Source: Streptomyces sp. NBRC 110028
GTDB lineage: Bacteria > Actinomycetota > Actinomycetes > Streptomycetales > Streptomycetaceae
NCBI RefSeq assembly: GCF_001417735.1
Contig: NZ_BBUZ01000024.1
Location: forward strand, 678,094-742,093
Length of the DNA: 64,000 nt
Direction: 5' to 3'
How positions within the stretch are numbered: the first letter of the stretch is position 1; every line of letters begins with the position of its first letter. The notes under the pieces were generated by a model. The model made no database searches, was not told where the DNA came from, and saw only the letters and a program-made list of their open reading frames with translations. This document shows positions 17,275 through 25,917 of this stretch, piece after piece. A program made the position numbers and the translations under genes.

Positions 17275-17934
17275 CTAACCGGTGAGTCCGTAGGGCTCGG
17301 GGGTGCACCAGCGCTCGAAGGGCCGGTCGAGGTGGTAGCGGCCGTCGGAGCCCAGCAGCAGCATCCGCGTCTCGGCGTTGTCCGGATTGGACAGGGACTC
17401 GAATTCGGCGACGCTCCAGTGGAGCCAGCGCATGCAGAACAGCCTCATGGTCAGCCCGTGGGTGACCAGCAGCACGTTCGGCGGATGGGCCGGGTCATCG
17501 AAGCTGCGCCACAGGCTCTCCAGGAACGCGTCCACCCGGTCGTAGACATCGGCCCCGGACTCGCCCTGCGCGAAGCGGTAGAAGAAGTGCCCGTAGGCGT
17601 CGCGGTAGGACTTCTGCTTCCGCACGTCCTCGCGGTCCTGCCAGTTTCCCCAGTCCTGCTCGCGCAGCCGCGGCTCCTCCCTGACCCGGGTGCGGGACGG
17701 ATCCAGGCCGAGCAGACCCAGGGTCTGGTGGGTGCGCCGGTACGGCGACACATAGACCGACACGCGCTCGTCGGCGAAGGTGGCCCGCAGCCGGACGCCC
17801 GCCTCGAGGGCCTGCCGCCGCCCGGTCTCGGTCAGCCTCAGGGCGTGGTCGGGCACGCGTTCGTACACCGAGTCATCGACATTCCCCTCCGATTCTCCGT
17901 GACGTATGAGGATGATGCGCCGGGGTCGTGCCAT
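17275..17934 (-). CDS. Histidine phosphatase (phosphoglycerate-mutase-like)
   Basis: A 219-residue branch-1 histidine phosphatase. LIRHGESEGN carries the phospho-accepting histidine and VTHGLTMRLF the second catalytic histidine. The REQDWGNWQ segment is typical of actinobacterial members annotated as phosphoglycerate-mutase-like phosphatases. The substrate cannot be assigned. The start is ATG 17934; an in-frame GTG lies three codons upstream. It is the first gene of a two-gene leftward unit with the ADP-ribosylglycohydrolase and is divergent from the TetR gene. Confidence 0.9.
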   Translation of the reverse strand: MARPRRIILIRHGESEGNVDDSVYERVPDHALRLTETGRRQALEAGVRLRATFADERVSVYVSPYRRTHQTLGLLGLDPSRTRVREEPRLREQDWGNWQDREDVRKQKSYRDAYGHFFYRFAQGESGADVYDRVDAFLESLWRSFDDPAHPPNVLLVTHGLTMRLFCMRWLHWSVAEFESLSNPDNAETRMLLLGSDGRYHLDRPFERWCTPEPYGLTG

Positions 17935-18082
17935 GCCGCCCACCCTAGAGCGGGTGCGCGGAGACCGCCTCGCTTCCCTCGTCCGCCACCAGGCGGCCCG
18001 TTCGACGAGCCGGTAAACACAACCACAGTTGCATTACCCTCTGTGTGGCACGGTAAACCCACTAACGCGATCGGAGTTGCGA

Positions 18083-18706
18083 TTGTCCGCAGAGGACACA
18101 TCCCACACCCCGGGCACCGTCCGCCCCGGCGGACGCACCGCGCGCACCCGCGCCGCGGTGCGCGACGCCGTGCTCACCGGTCTCGCCGAGCACGGCTACC
18201 CGGGCCTGACCGTCGAGTACGTGGCCGAACACTCCGGCGTCCACAAGACGACGGTCTACCGGCGCTGGGGCAGCGTCGAGGGGCTGGTGGCCGACGCGCT
18301 CCAGCTCGCCGGGGAGGACTCCTGGAGGCCACCCGACACCGGCAGCCTCGACGGCGATCTGCGGGCCCTGGCCCGCGAGGTGACCGAGACGTTCGGCGAC
18401 ATTCCGGCCGCGGCCGCGCCGACCGCCTTCGTCGCCGCCGCGTTCCAGTCCCCGCGCGCGGCGGAGGCACTGCGCGCCTTCTACGCCGAGCGGCTCGCCC
18501 GGTGCGAATCCCTGGTGACGCGGGCCGTCGAGCGCGGTGAGGCACCCGTGGGCACCGACGCCGGGGCGGTCGTACGGGCCCTGTCCGCTCCGCTGTTCTT
18601 CCGGGCGCTGGTCACCCGCGAATCCATCGACACACCGCTGGCCGACCAGTCGGCGGCAGCGGTCGCCGCCGCCGTCCGGGCCGGGGCCTATCTCCCGGCC
18701 GGGTGA
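18083..18706 (+). CDS. TetR-family regulator
   Basis: A 207-residue TetR-type repressor. The N-terminal helix-turn-helix reads LTVEYVAEHSGVHKTTVYRR, and a ligand-binding C-terminal domain follows (AFQSPRAAEALRAFYAERLA). TTG 18083 was chosen because GGAG lies seven bases upstream and an ATG at 18029 would add an unlike N-terminus. The leader contains CGGTAAAC twice (18011-18018 and 18051-18058), possible half-sites for autoregulation. It is divergent from the histidine phosphatase, a usual layout for a TetR regulator and target; the ligand is unknown. Confidence 0.85.
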   Translation: MSAEDTSHTPGTVRPGGRTARTRAAVRDAVLTGLAEHGYPGLTVEYVAEHSGVHKTTVYRRWGSVEGLVADALQLAGEDSWRPPDTGSLDGDLRALAREVTETFGDIPAAAAPTAFVAAAFQSPRAAEALRAFYAERLARCESLVTRAVERGEAPVGTDAGAVVRALSAPLFFRALVTRESIDTPLADQSAAAVAAAVRAGAYLPAG

Positions 18707-18772
18707 CGATCGGACCGCGCGGCCGATGCCGCATCCGGGCGCGGTCGCCGTACCGGACCGTCCCAGACCGTC

Positions 18773-19378
18773 TCAGACCGTCCAGGCGGACTCGACGCCC
18801 ACCACATCGCCGGCTATCGCGGCCACGTCCGCCTCCGTCTGGGCACGCAAACCCAGCCGCTCCACCCGCTCCACCCGGTACTTCCCGTGCTCGGCGGCCG
18901 AATTCCACATCGACAGCACGAGGAACTCGTTGCCCGGCGCCTCACCGAAGACCCCGCGCAGCATGCCGGGCGATCCGGCCATCGCCGGATTCCACACCTT
19001 CTCCTGCACCAGCGTGAAGTGGTCCACCCGCTCCGCGTGCACGCGGCAGTGCGCGACCCGCAGCACGTCCGCGTCGTTGAACCGGGGCTGGAAGCCGACC
19101 TTCACATCGAAGCGATGCTCGAAGAGCCGGACTTGCATGTTCCGGTACGTGCCCGACTGAGCGGCCGCCAGCCGGTTGTGCGATCGCGCCATGAAGGAGT
19201 CGTAGAACGCCCGGCTCTCCCAGAACGCGAAGATGTGCGCCACGTCCGGTCGCCCCCGGCTCCAGCCGCCGCCCTGCCCCCGGAATCCCGGCTCGCCGGG
19301 CATCCCCGCCCACTTCCGCTGCCCCCGCTCGAAGCCCGGACGGTCCACCACGGTGCAGCGAATCCACTTGACCAGCAC
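18773..19378 (-). CDS. DUF4937 domain protein
   Basis: A 201-residue protein beginning MLVKWIRCTVVDRPGF, which matches the start of the DUF4937 (YdbC-like) family, and continuing with ferredoxin-like/antibiotic-monooxygenase-like segments (FAFWESRAFYDSFM and FLVLSMWNSAAEH). Such small alpha/beta-barrel dimers sometimes bind heme or small aromatics, but no function is established for this one. It converges with the TetR gene and lies 122 bp downstream of the PLP enzyme gene on the same strand. Confidence 0.8.
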   Translation of the reverse strand: MLVKWIRCTVVDRPGFERGQRKWAGMPGEPGFRGQGGGWSRGRPDVAHIFAFWESRAFYDSFMARSHNRLAAAQSGTYRNMQVRLFEHRFDVKVGFQPRFNDADVLRVAHCRVHAERVDHFTLVQEKVWNPAMAGSPGMLRGVFGEAPGNEFLVLSMWNSAAEHGKYRVERVERLGLRAQTEADVAAIAGDVVGVESAWTV

Positions 19379-19500
19379 CGCGCCATCCTACGGCCCCGAC
19401 GGTGGCCCGCATCACACAGCGAACCGTCAACTCAGGGCTTCGGGGGTGGACAGGGGGTGCCACCACAAGAGAGCGCATCCGGCCTCCCCCAGGCCTTTGG

Positions 19501-20790
19501 TCAGCGGCGCCTGCGTCCCGTCCCCGGCCCCGGAAGCCCCGCACCGGCACCCGGCATTCCGGCACCGGGGCCCGGAGGCCGCATGCCCGGACTCGGCGCG
19601 TACGCCGCCTGCAGTTGCCGGCCGCCGGGAAGTGGCGCGTACCAGGCGCTCCCGTACAGGACGCTGCTGAGTCCGGACAACAGCCGTTGGACATCGGGTT
19701 CCGATCTCACCACGAGCCGCATGAACCGGCTGCTGCTGCCGAGCTTGTTGCCGCACTCGCGCACCAGCACGCCGTGTTCGGACAGCAGCCGGTCCCGCAC
19801 CTGCACACCGTTCGCCCCGTCCGGCAGTTTGACGAACACGAAGTTGCCCTGGGAGGGGAAGACGGTCATGCCCGGCAGACATCCCAGCTGCGCGATCATT
19901 TCCTGCCGGTCGCGGCCGAGCATCCGCAGGCTCATCTCGTAGTCCTGCTGATGGTCCTTGAGCATGAAGACGATGACCTCGGCAAAGGAATTGAGGTTCC
20001 ACTTCGGCAGCCTGGACCGGATCTTCCCGGCGAGCGAGGGATTCGCCACCAGGTAGCCGAAACGCACGCCGTGCAGGCCGAAGTTCTTTCCCAGACTGCG
20101 CAGGACGACGACGTTCGGGCGCACCACGGCCTCGTCGACGACGCTCGGCCAGGGACCGGAATCAGGGTCGGCGAACTCCAGGAAGGACTCGTCGATGACG
20201 ACCAGATCGAGGTCCGAGAGGGAGTCCATGAACGATATGACGGCGTCGCGGGAGAGGAGTCCGCCGTCGGGATTGTTGGGATTGCAGATGACGGCGGCCC
20301 GTGATCCCCGCTGCCGTATGAAGTAGACGAAGGCATCGGGATCGAGGGCGAAGCCGTTTCGCTCCGGCAACCGGAACATGTCCACACGCTTGCCGGTTTC
20401 GTCCGGCTGATCCGTCCAGCGGCCGAAGGTGGGGATCGGGACGGCCAGGCTGTCCTTGACCAGCAGATGATCGATCCACGTGATGAGTTCCGTCGATCCA
20501 TTGCCCATCGCCATGGTCTGTGGCTGGAGATCGAGCAGATGCGCCAATTCGGCCGTGATCGTCTCGGCGGAGCTGGGGTAATAGGTGAGAATGTCCCGCA
20601 GCATGGCCGACAGCTCGTCGAACATGCCGGGAGTGGGGAAGTACGGATTACAGGGGATGCAGAAATCCACGATGTCCTGTCCGCCGCCTGAAACTCCCGC
20701 GCGATTCAGCATGAAGTACGACGGACTGTGGTTGGTGCCCCGGAAAAGCTGTGCGGCGTTACCCGTGCTGCCGAAGGCGGCGACAGTCAC
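19501..20790 (-). CDS. HisC/CobD-like PLP enzyme with Pro/Gly tail
   Basis: A 429-residue fold-type-I PLP enzyme related to histidinol-phosphate aminotransferase and threonine-phosphate decarboxylase. Motifs are NPNNPDGG, VVIDESFLEFAD and SLGKNFGLHGVRFGY (Schiff-base lysine in GKN). After the catalytic domain, about 45 residues of repeated PGP/GMP/GAG sequence end in RRRR, a low-complexity tail unusual for the family. GTG 20790 is supported by GAGGAGG seven bases upstream. It sits among core genes without an obvious pathway and could be a lineage-specific addition or serve the accessory cluster 8 kb away. Whether it is a transaminase or a decarboxylase cannot be told. Confidence 0.82.
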   Translation of the reverse strand: MTVAAFGSTGNAAQLFRGTNHSPSYFMLNRAGVSGGGQDIVDFCIPCNPYFPTPGMFDELSAMLRDILTYYPSSAETITAELAHLLDLQPQTMAMGNGSTELITWIDHLLVKDSLAVPIPTFGRWTDQPDETGKRVDMFRLPERNGFALDPDAFVYFIRQRGSRAAVICNPNNPDGGLLSRDAVISFMDSLSDLDLVVIDESFLEFADPDSGPWPSVVDEAVVRPNVVVLRSLGKNFGLHGVRFGYLVANPSLAGKIRSRLPKWNLNSFAEVIVFMLKDHQQDYEMSLRMLGRDRQEMIAQLGCLPGMTVFPSQGNFVFVKLPDGANGVQVRDRLLSEHGVLVRECGNKLGSSSRFMRLVVRSEPDVQRLLSGLSSVLYGSAWYAPLPGGRQLQAAYAPSPGMRPPGPGAGMPGAGAGLPGPGTGRRRR

Positions 20791-21014
20791 AGCAAGACCT
20801 CCTCGGTCACATGGGCCGTGCTGGGCACGACGCGCGGCTCCGCTTGCACAGAGCGTCGCGCACGAGCCACCGCCAGTCGGGGCGTTGCCGAATTTCATGG
20901 TGCGTATGAGAAGTCGAGTGACAGGAGATACCGGAACCGCTACAGTTCCCCGGCTTACGCCTGCCCCCGAGCAGGGCTCCCACCGGTCGGCAGTTGCTCC
21001 CCCCACACGCGCGA

Positions 21015-21044
21015 GCGGGGCGCGGCCCGAAGGCCACGCCCCGC
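21015..21044 (-). terminator. Terminator downstream of nrdJ
   Basis: A 13-bp stem with one G:T-type mismatch, closed by the tetraloop CGAA, starts 28 bp beyond the nrdJ stop. It fits a factor-independent terminator for the leftward nrdR-nrdJ transcript. The rest of 20791-21072 is promoter and leader sequence for the PLP enzyme gene, with no other gene. Confidence 0.7.
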
Positions 21045-21072
21045 GTCGAAGGTCACCCTTCGGGGCGGACGA

Positions 21073-23937
21073 TCAGCTGCAGCCGCTCGTCGAGCCGCAG
21101 CCCTCGCACAGGTAGCAGCTGCCCGCGCGGCGCATCTTGGTGCCGCAGGAGAAGCACAGCGGTGCGTCCGCGTTCAGGCCCAGCTGGATCTCGACCAGCT
21201 CGGTCGAGCTGTGGGCCTCCTTCGGGGCGGACGTCTCGGACTGGGACGCGGTCGTGGTGGCCTTCGGGGCCTCCAGCCTCCGCGGCGCCGACTGGGCCAG
21301 GCCCTCGACGTCGACGTCGTCCTCGGACGCCTCGTACGAACCGGTCTCCAGGTGACGCTGGCGCTCCTCGGCGGAGTGGATGCCGAGCGCCGACCGGGTC
21401 TCGAACGGCAGGAAGTCCAGCGCCAGCCGGCGGAAGATGTAGTCGACGATCGACTGGGCCATCCGCACGTCCGGGTCGTCCGTCATACCGGCCGGCTCGA
21501 AGCGCATGTTGGTGAACTTCGAGACGTACGTCTCCAGGGGCACCCCGTACTGGAGGCCGACCGAGACGGCGATAGAGAAGGCGTCCATCATGCCCGCGAG
21601 GGTCGAGCCCTGCTTGGACATCTTCAGGAAGACCTCGCCGAGCCCGTCGTCCGGGTAGGAGTTGGCCGTCATGTAGCCCTCGGCGCCGCCGACCGTGAAG
21701 GAGGTGGTGATCCCGGGACGGCCCTTGGGCAGGCGCTTGCGGACCGGGCGGTACTCGACGACCTTCTCGACCTCCGGCGCGGCCTGCTCGACCGCCTTCT
21801 CCTCCTTCTTCTTGGCGGAGAGCGGCTGACCGACCTTGCAGTTGTCGCGGTAGATCGCCAGCGCCTTGAGGCCCAGCTTCCAGCCCTCGAAGTAGATCTC
21901 CTCGATCTCCTCGACGGAGGCCGACTCCGGCATGTTGACCGTCTTGGAGATCGCGCCGGACAGGAACGGCTGGGCGGCGGCCATCATCCGCACGTGCCCC
22001 ATCGGCGAGATGGAGCGCTCACCCATGGCGCAGTCGAAGACCTCGTAGTGCTCGGGCTTCAGCCCGGGCGCGTCGATCACATTGCCGTGCTCGGCGATGT
22101 GCGCGACGATCGCCTCGACCTGCTCCGGCTGGTAGCCGAGCCGCTTGAGCGCCTTGGGGACCGTGTTGTTCACGATCTGCATCGAGCCGCCGCCGACCAG
22201 CTTCTTGAACTTCACCAGGGCCAGGTCCGGCTCGACGCCCGTGGTGTCGCAGTCCATCATCAGGCCGATGGTGCCGGTGGGGGCGAGCACCGACGCCTGG
22301 GCGTTGCGGAAGCCGCTCTTCTCGCCGAGGCGCAGCACGTCCTGCCATGCCTCGGTGGCCGCCGCCCAGACCGGGGTGTCCAGGTCGTCCATGCGCTTGG
22401 CGATGGCGTTGGCGTCCGAGTGCTGCTTCATGACGCGGTTGTGGGCGTCCGCGTTGCGGGCGTAGCCGTCGTACGGGCCGACGACGGCCGCCAGCTCGGC
22501 GGAGCGCTTGTACGAGGTGCCGGTCATCAGGGAGGTGATGGCTCCGGCCAGGGCCCGGCCGCCGTCGCTGTCGTAGGCGTGGCCGGTGGCCATCAGCAGG
22601 GCGCCGAGGTTGGCGTAGCCGATGCCCAGCTGGCGGAAGGCGCGGGTCGTTTCGCCGATCTTCTGGGTCGGGAAGTCCGCGAAGCAGATGGAGATGTCCA
22701 TCGCGGTGATGACCAGCTCGACGACCTTGGCGAAGCGCTCGGCGTCGAAGCGCTGGTTGCCGGCGCCGTCGTCCTCGAGGAACTTCATGAGGTTGAGCGA
22801 GGCCAGGTTGCACGAGGAGTTGTCCAGGTGCATGTACTCACTGCACGGGTTGGAGGCGGTGATCCGGCCCGTCTCCGGCGAGGTGTGCCAGTAGTTGATC
22901 GTGTCGTCGTACTGGATGCCCGGGTCGGCGCAGGCCCAGGCCGCCTCGGCCATCTTGCGGAAGAGGGACTTGGCGTCGACCTCCTCGATGGGCTCACCGT
23001 TGAGACGGCTGCGCAGACCGAACGGCGAGCCGGACTCCACGGCCTTCATGAACGCGTCGTTCACGCGGACGGAGTTGTTGGCGTTCTGGTACTGGACGGA
23101 CGTGATGTCGTCGCCGCCCAGATCCATGTCGAAGCCCGCGTCGCGCAGGGCGCGGATCTTCTCCTCCTCCTTGACCTTGGTCTCGATGAACGCCTCGACG
23201 TCCGGGTGGTCGACGTCGAGAACGACCATCTTGGCGGCCCGGCGGGTCGCACCGCCCGACTTGATCGTTCCAGCGGAGGCGTCGGCTCCGCGCATGAAGG
23301 AGACGGGCCCGGAGGCGTTGCCGCCGGAGGAGAGCAGTTCCTTGGAGGAGCGGATGCGGGAGAGGTTCAGGCCGGCGCCGGAGCCGCCCTTGAAGATCAT
23401 CCCCTCTTCCTTGTACCAGTCCAGGATCGACTCCATGGAGTCGTCCACGGAGAGGATGAAGCAGGCGCTGACCTGCTGCGGCTGCTTGGTGCCGACGTTG
23501 AACCACACGGGCGAGTTGAAGCTGAAGACCTGGTGCAGCAACGCGTACGTGAGCTCGTGGTCGAAGATCTCGGCGTCTGCGGGGGAGGCGAAGTAGCCGT
23601 TGACCTCGCCGGAGGTGCGGTAGGTGCTCACCACCCGGTCGATGAGCTGCTTGAGGCTCGCCTCGCGCTCCGGGGAGCCGACGGCACCGCGGAAGTACTT
23701 GCTCGTGACGATGTTGACCGCGTTCACCGACCAGAAGTCGGGGAACTCCACGCCGCGCTGCTCGAAGTTGACCGAGCCGTCACGCCAGTTGGTCATGACG
23801 ACGTCACGACGCTCCCAGGCCACCTCGTCGTACGGATGCACGCCGGGGGTGGTGTGGACGCGCTCGATACGCAGACCCTTGTTCTTGCTTCCCTTGGAGC
23901 GGGAGCCTCGTGCGGGGCCGCTCGCCGTCTCTGTCAT
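21073..23937 (-). CDS. nrdJ: Adenosylcobalamin-dependent ribonucleotide reductase (class II)
   Basis: A 954-residue class II ribonucleotide reductase that makes deoxyribonucleotides under oxic or anoxic conditions using vitamin B12. Recognisable parts are the GGSGAGLNLSRIR substrate loop, NPCSEYMHLDNSSCNLASLN with the redox/thiyl cysteines, PTGTIGLMMDCDTTG, and a C-terminal cysteine-rich tail (CFSCGTKMRRAGSCYLC) that re-reduces the active site. Length is typical of the long Streptomyces form. It is 114 bp downstream of nrdR in the same orientation and should be under NrdR control. I saw no cobalamin riboswitch in front of it. Confidence 0.97.
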   Translation of the reverse strand: MTETASGPARGSRSKGSKNKGLRIERVHTTPGVHPYDEVAWERRDVVMTNWRDGSVNFEQRGVEFPDFWSVNAVNIVTSKYFRGAVGSPEREASLKQLIDRVVSTYRTSGEVNGYFASPADAEIFDHELTYALLHQVFSFNSPVWFNVGTKQPQQVSACFILSVDDSMESILDWYKEEGMIFKGGSGAGLNLSRIRSSKELLSSGGNASGPVSFMRGADASAGTIKSGGATRRAAKMVVLDVDHPDVEAFIETKVKEEEKIRALRDAGFDMDLGGDDITSVQYQNANNSVRVNDAFMKAVESGSPFGLRSRLNGEPIEEVDAKSLFRKMAEAAWACADPGIQYDDTINYWHTSPETGRITASNPCSEYMHLDNSSCNLASLNLMKFLEDDGAGNQRFDAERFAKVVELVITAMDISICFADFPTQKIGETTRAFRQLGIGYANLGALLMATGHAYDSDGGRALAGAITSLMTGTSYKRSAELAAVVGPYDGYARNADAHNRVMKQHSDANAIAKRMDDLDTPVWAAATEAWQDVLRLGEKSGFRNAQASVLAPTGTIGLMMDCDTTGVEPDLALVKFKKLVGGGSMQIVNNTVPKALKRLGYQPEQVEAIVAHIAEHGNVIDAPGLKPEHYEVFDCAMGERSISPMGHVRMMAAAQPFLSGAISKTVNMPESASVEEIEEIYFEGWKLGLKALAIYRDNCKVGQPLSAKKKEEKAVEQAAPEVEKVVEYRPVRKRLPKGRPGITTSFTVGGAEGYMTANSYPDDGLGEVFLKMSKQGSTLAGMMDAFSIAVSVGLQYGVPLETYVSKFTNMRFEPAGMTDDPDVRMAQSIVDYIFRRLALDFLPFETRSALGIHSAEERQRHLETGSYEASEDDVDVEGLAQSAPRRLEAPKATTTASQSETSAPKEAHSSTELVEIQLGLNADAPLCFSCGTKMRRAGSCYLCEGCGSTSGCS

Positions 23938-24051
23938 TCCGCCTCCCAGTACGGGCGAAAACGCCCTGATGTGCCCATTTCTTCCCGGGCACGGTGTCTC
24001 TGTTCTTCACCCGGCGGCGCGATAGGCCCCGGGCAGATCTTCGGCCGCCGG

Positions 24052-24570
24052 TCAGTCGGCGGCGGTGACGGGCGCGGGGGCCTCCGCGGCCCCGGCGCCG
24101 GGCCCGCGGTCGTGCGCGGGAGGCCGTTGCTGATCACGCAGCTCCGCGACCGCGGCCTCGAAGTCCTCGAGCGAGTCGAAGGCGCGGTAGACGGAGGCGA
24201 AGCGGAGGTAGGCGACGAGGTCCAACTCCTGGAGCGGACCGAGTATGGCGAGCCCCACGTCATGAGTGGACAGCTCGGCGCTGCCGGTGGCCCGGACGGC
24301 CTCCTCCACGCGCTGACCGAGCTTGGCGAGGGCGTCCTCGGTGACGGGACGGCCCTGGCACGCCTTGCGGACCCCGGAGATGACCTTGTCGCGGCTGAAG
24401 GGCTCGGTGACCCCGCTCCGCTTGATCACCATCAGTGACGCGGTCTCCACGGTCGTGAAGCGGCGCGAACAGTCGGGGCACTGGCGGCGCCTGCGGATCG
24501 AGCAGCCGTCATCCGTGGTCCGGCTGTCGACGACGCGGCTGTCCGGGTGCCTGCAGAAGGGGCAGTGCAT
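24052..24570 (-). CDS. nrdR: NrdR ribonucleotide reductase repressor
   Basis: A 172-residue ATP-cone repressor. It has an N-terminal zinc ribbon (CPFC at 3-6, CPDC about 31-34), then RRRFTTVE-like text and the ATP-cone from about 47 to 137 ([20 protein letters not shown]). It senses ATP/dATP and represses nrd genes. The last ~25 residues are an Ala/Pro-rich tail longer than in many homologues. It is the first gene of the nrdR-nrdJ operon and likely represses its own transcription through the paired boxes upstream. Confidence 0.96.
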   Translation of the reverse strand: MHCPFCRHPDSRVVDSRTTDDGCSIRRRRQCPDCSRRFTTVETASLMVIKRSGVTEPFSRDKVISGVRKACQGRPVTEDALAKLGQRVEEAVRATGSAELSTHDVGLAILGPLQELDLVAYLRFASVYRAFDSLEDFEAAVAELRDQQRPPAHDRGPGAGAAEAPAPVTAAD

Positions 24571-24690
24571 GACTCCGTACCCTCCCTCACCCTCAAGAAC
24601 GGCGCATGACTGATAAGCCCCCGCCGGCCGCGCGGGCCCGCCGGAGCGACCACAAGCATAGGCGAAGATCTCGGCAACGAATCACCGGGG

Positions 24691-24738
24691 ACCACAAGCT
24701 GTGGGTGGCTGACATCCATCAAACCACTAGATCTGGTG
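24691..24738 (-). promoter_or_regulatory. Tandem NrdR boxes
   Basis: Two 16-bp near-palindromes, ACCACAAGCTGTGGGT (24691-24706) and ACCACTAGATCTGGTG (24723-24738), are separated by 16 bp, so their centres are 32 bp or three helical turns apart. That spacing and the central CTAGATCT-like core match known Streptomyces NrdR boxes. They lie 121-168 bp upstream of nrdR and should repress the nrdR-nrdJ operon. Confidence 0.85.
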
Positions 24739-24945
24739 TCTGGCACCCAACCGCACCGAATGGCGTGTCATGACCCGGGAGCAGGCACGAGACTACGCGA
24801 ACCCCACGGGTCCCGGCTCCACGGGGAGCCGGGTGCGAGACTGTGACCCGCCGCCGACACGACCGAAGATCGCCCCTCAGCCCGCACCGGAACCGGCCTA
24901 TACACCCAAGCCTCTGATCACGTCAGCTCAACTGGGATATTTCAC

Positions 24946-24961
24946 TCGAACGTGTGTTTGG
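24946..24961 (+). promoter_or_regulatory. LexA-binding SOS box of lexA
   Basis: TCGAACGTGTGTTTGG fits the actinobacterial SOS box TCGAAC-N4-GTTCGA, with the right half reading GTTTGG. It lies 63 bp upstream of the lexA GTG, as expected for autoregulation. Confidence 0.85.
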
Positions 24962-25023
24962 CGCAACCTTTCGAAAGCAACTACCGTTGTCCAACTAGGG
25001 AGAACATCTCGAGAGGGGCCGTC

Positions 25024-25827
25024 GTGACCACCACCGCAGAGAGCGCCGCTGTTACCGCCCAGGAGCGCTCCCAGAGCCGACTCGAACAGACGCACGCGAT
25101 GCATCAGACCCACGCGATCAACGACGCGAGCACGAACCCGGAGGGGCAGAAAGCGACCCGATCACTACCCGGGCGACCTCCAGGAATCCGGGCGGACAGT
25201 TCAGGGCTGACCGACCGGCAGCGTCGCGTCATCGAGGTCATCCGCGACTCTGTGCAGCGGCGCGGCTACCCGCCGTCCATGCGGGAGATCGGCCAGGCGG
25301 TGGGTCTCTCCAGCACCTCGTCCGTCGCCCATCAGCTGATGGCCCTGGAGCGCAAGGGCTTCCTGCGGCGCGACCCCCACCGGCCCCGGGCATATGAGGT
25401 CCGTGGCTCGGACCAGCCCAGCACGCAGCCGACGGACACCACCGGCAAGCCCGCCGCCTCCTACGTCCCGCTGGTCGGCCGGATCGCGGCCGGCGGGCCG
25501 ATCCTCGCCGAGGAGTCGGTCGAGGATGTCTTCCCCCTCCCCCGCCAGCTGGTCGGCGACGGAGAGCTGTTCGTCCTGAAGGTGGTCGGCGACTCGATGA
25601 TCGAGGCCGCCATCTGCGACGGGGACTGGGTCACGGTGCGCCGTCAGCCCGTCGCCGAAAACGGTGACATCGTCGCCGCGATGCTCGACGGGGAGGCGAC
25701 GGTGAAGCGCTTCAAGCGCGAGGACGGCCATGTCTGGCTGCTCCCGCACAACGCCTCGTACCAGCCGATCCCCGGTGATGAGGCGACCATTCTGGGCAAG
25801 GTCGTCGCGGTGCTGCGGCGCGTCTGA
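25024..25827 (+). CDS. lexA: LexA SOS repressor
   Basis: A 267-residue repressor-protease of the SOS response. The winged HTH spans about 62-125 ([12 protein letters not shown], then [20 protein letters not shown]). The self-cleavage site is A156-G157 in GRIAAGGP, with catalytic Ser191 (GDSMIE) and Lys228 (ATVKRFK). The first ~58 residues are a poorly conserved, probably flexible leader typical of Streptomyces LexA. GTG 25024 follows GAGAGGGG; an upstream in-frame ATG at 24952 would sit inside the SOS box and is rejected. It is divergent from nrdR and convergent with dinG. Confidence 0.96.
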   Translation: MTTTAESAAVTAQERSQSRLEQTHAMHQTHAINDASTNPEGQKATRSLPGRPPGIRADSSGLTDRQRRVIEVIRDSVQRRGYPPSMREIGQAVGLSSTSSVAHQLMALERKGFLRRDPHRPRAYEVRGSDQPSTQPTDTTGKPAASYVPLVGRIAAGGPILAEESVEDVFPLPRQLVGDGELFVLKVVGDSMIEAAICDGDWVTVRRQPVAENGDIVAAMLDGEATVKRFKREDGHVWLLPHNASYQPIPGDEATILGKVVAVLRRV

Positions 25828-25866
25828 ACCGGCTGAGCGAGGCGCGCCCCAGCGCGCCCCACGACC

Positions 25867-25900
25867 GGGCCCCGGGACCACTGCGCCGGTTCCGGGGCCC
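25867..25900. terminator. Bidirectional terminator lexA/dinG
   Basis: GGGCCCCGGGA (25867-25877) pairs with TTCCGGGGCCC (25890-25900) with one mismatch across a 12-base loop. It sits between two converging stop codons and can serve both strands. Confidence 0.75.
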
Positions 25901-25917
25901 TGCTGTATGCCCGCGCG

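Noticed and set aside
23938..24051. Possible cobalamin riboswitch before nrdJ
   Set aside because: The 114-bp gap is too short and lacks a B12-box-like sequence. Only a small GGGCG-AAAA-CGCCC hairpin is present.
20728..24438. Very long open frame on the plus strand opposite nrdJ and nrdR
   Set aside because: High-GC third-position bias keeps antisense frames open. Its sequence is repetitive Arg/Asp/Val/Leu text with no domain, while the minus strand encodes clear NrdJ and NrdR.
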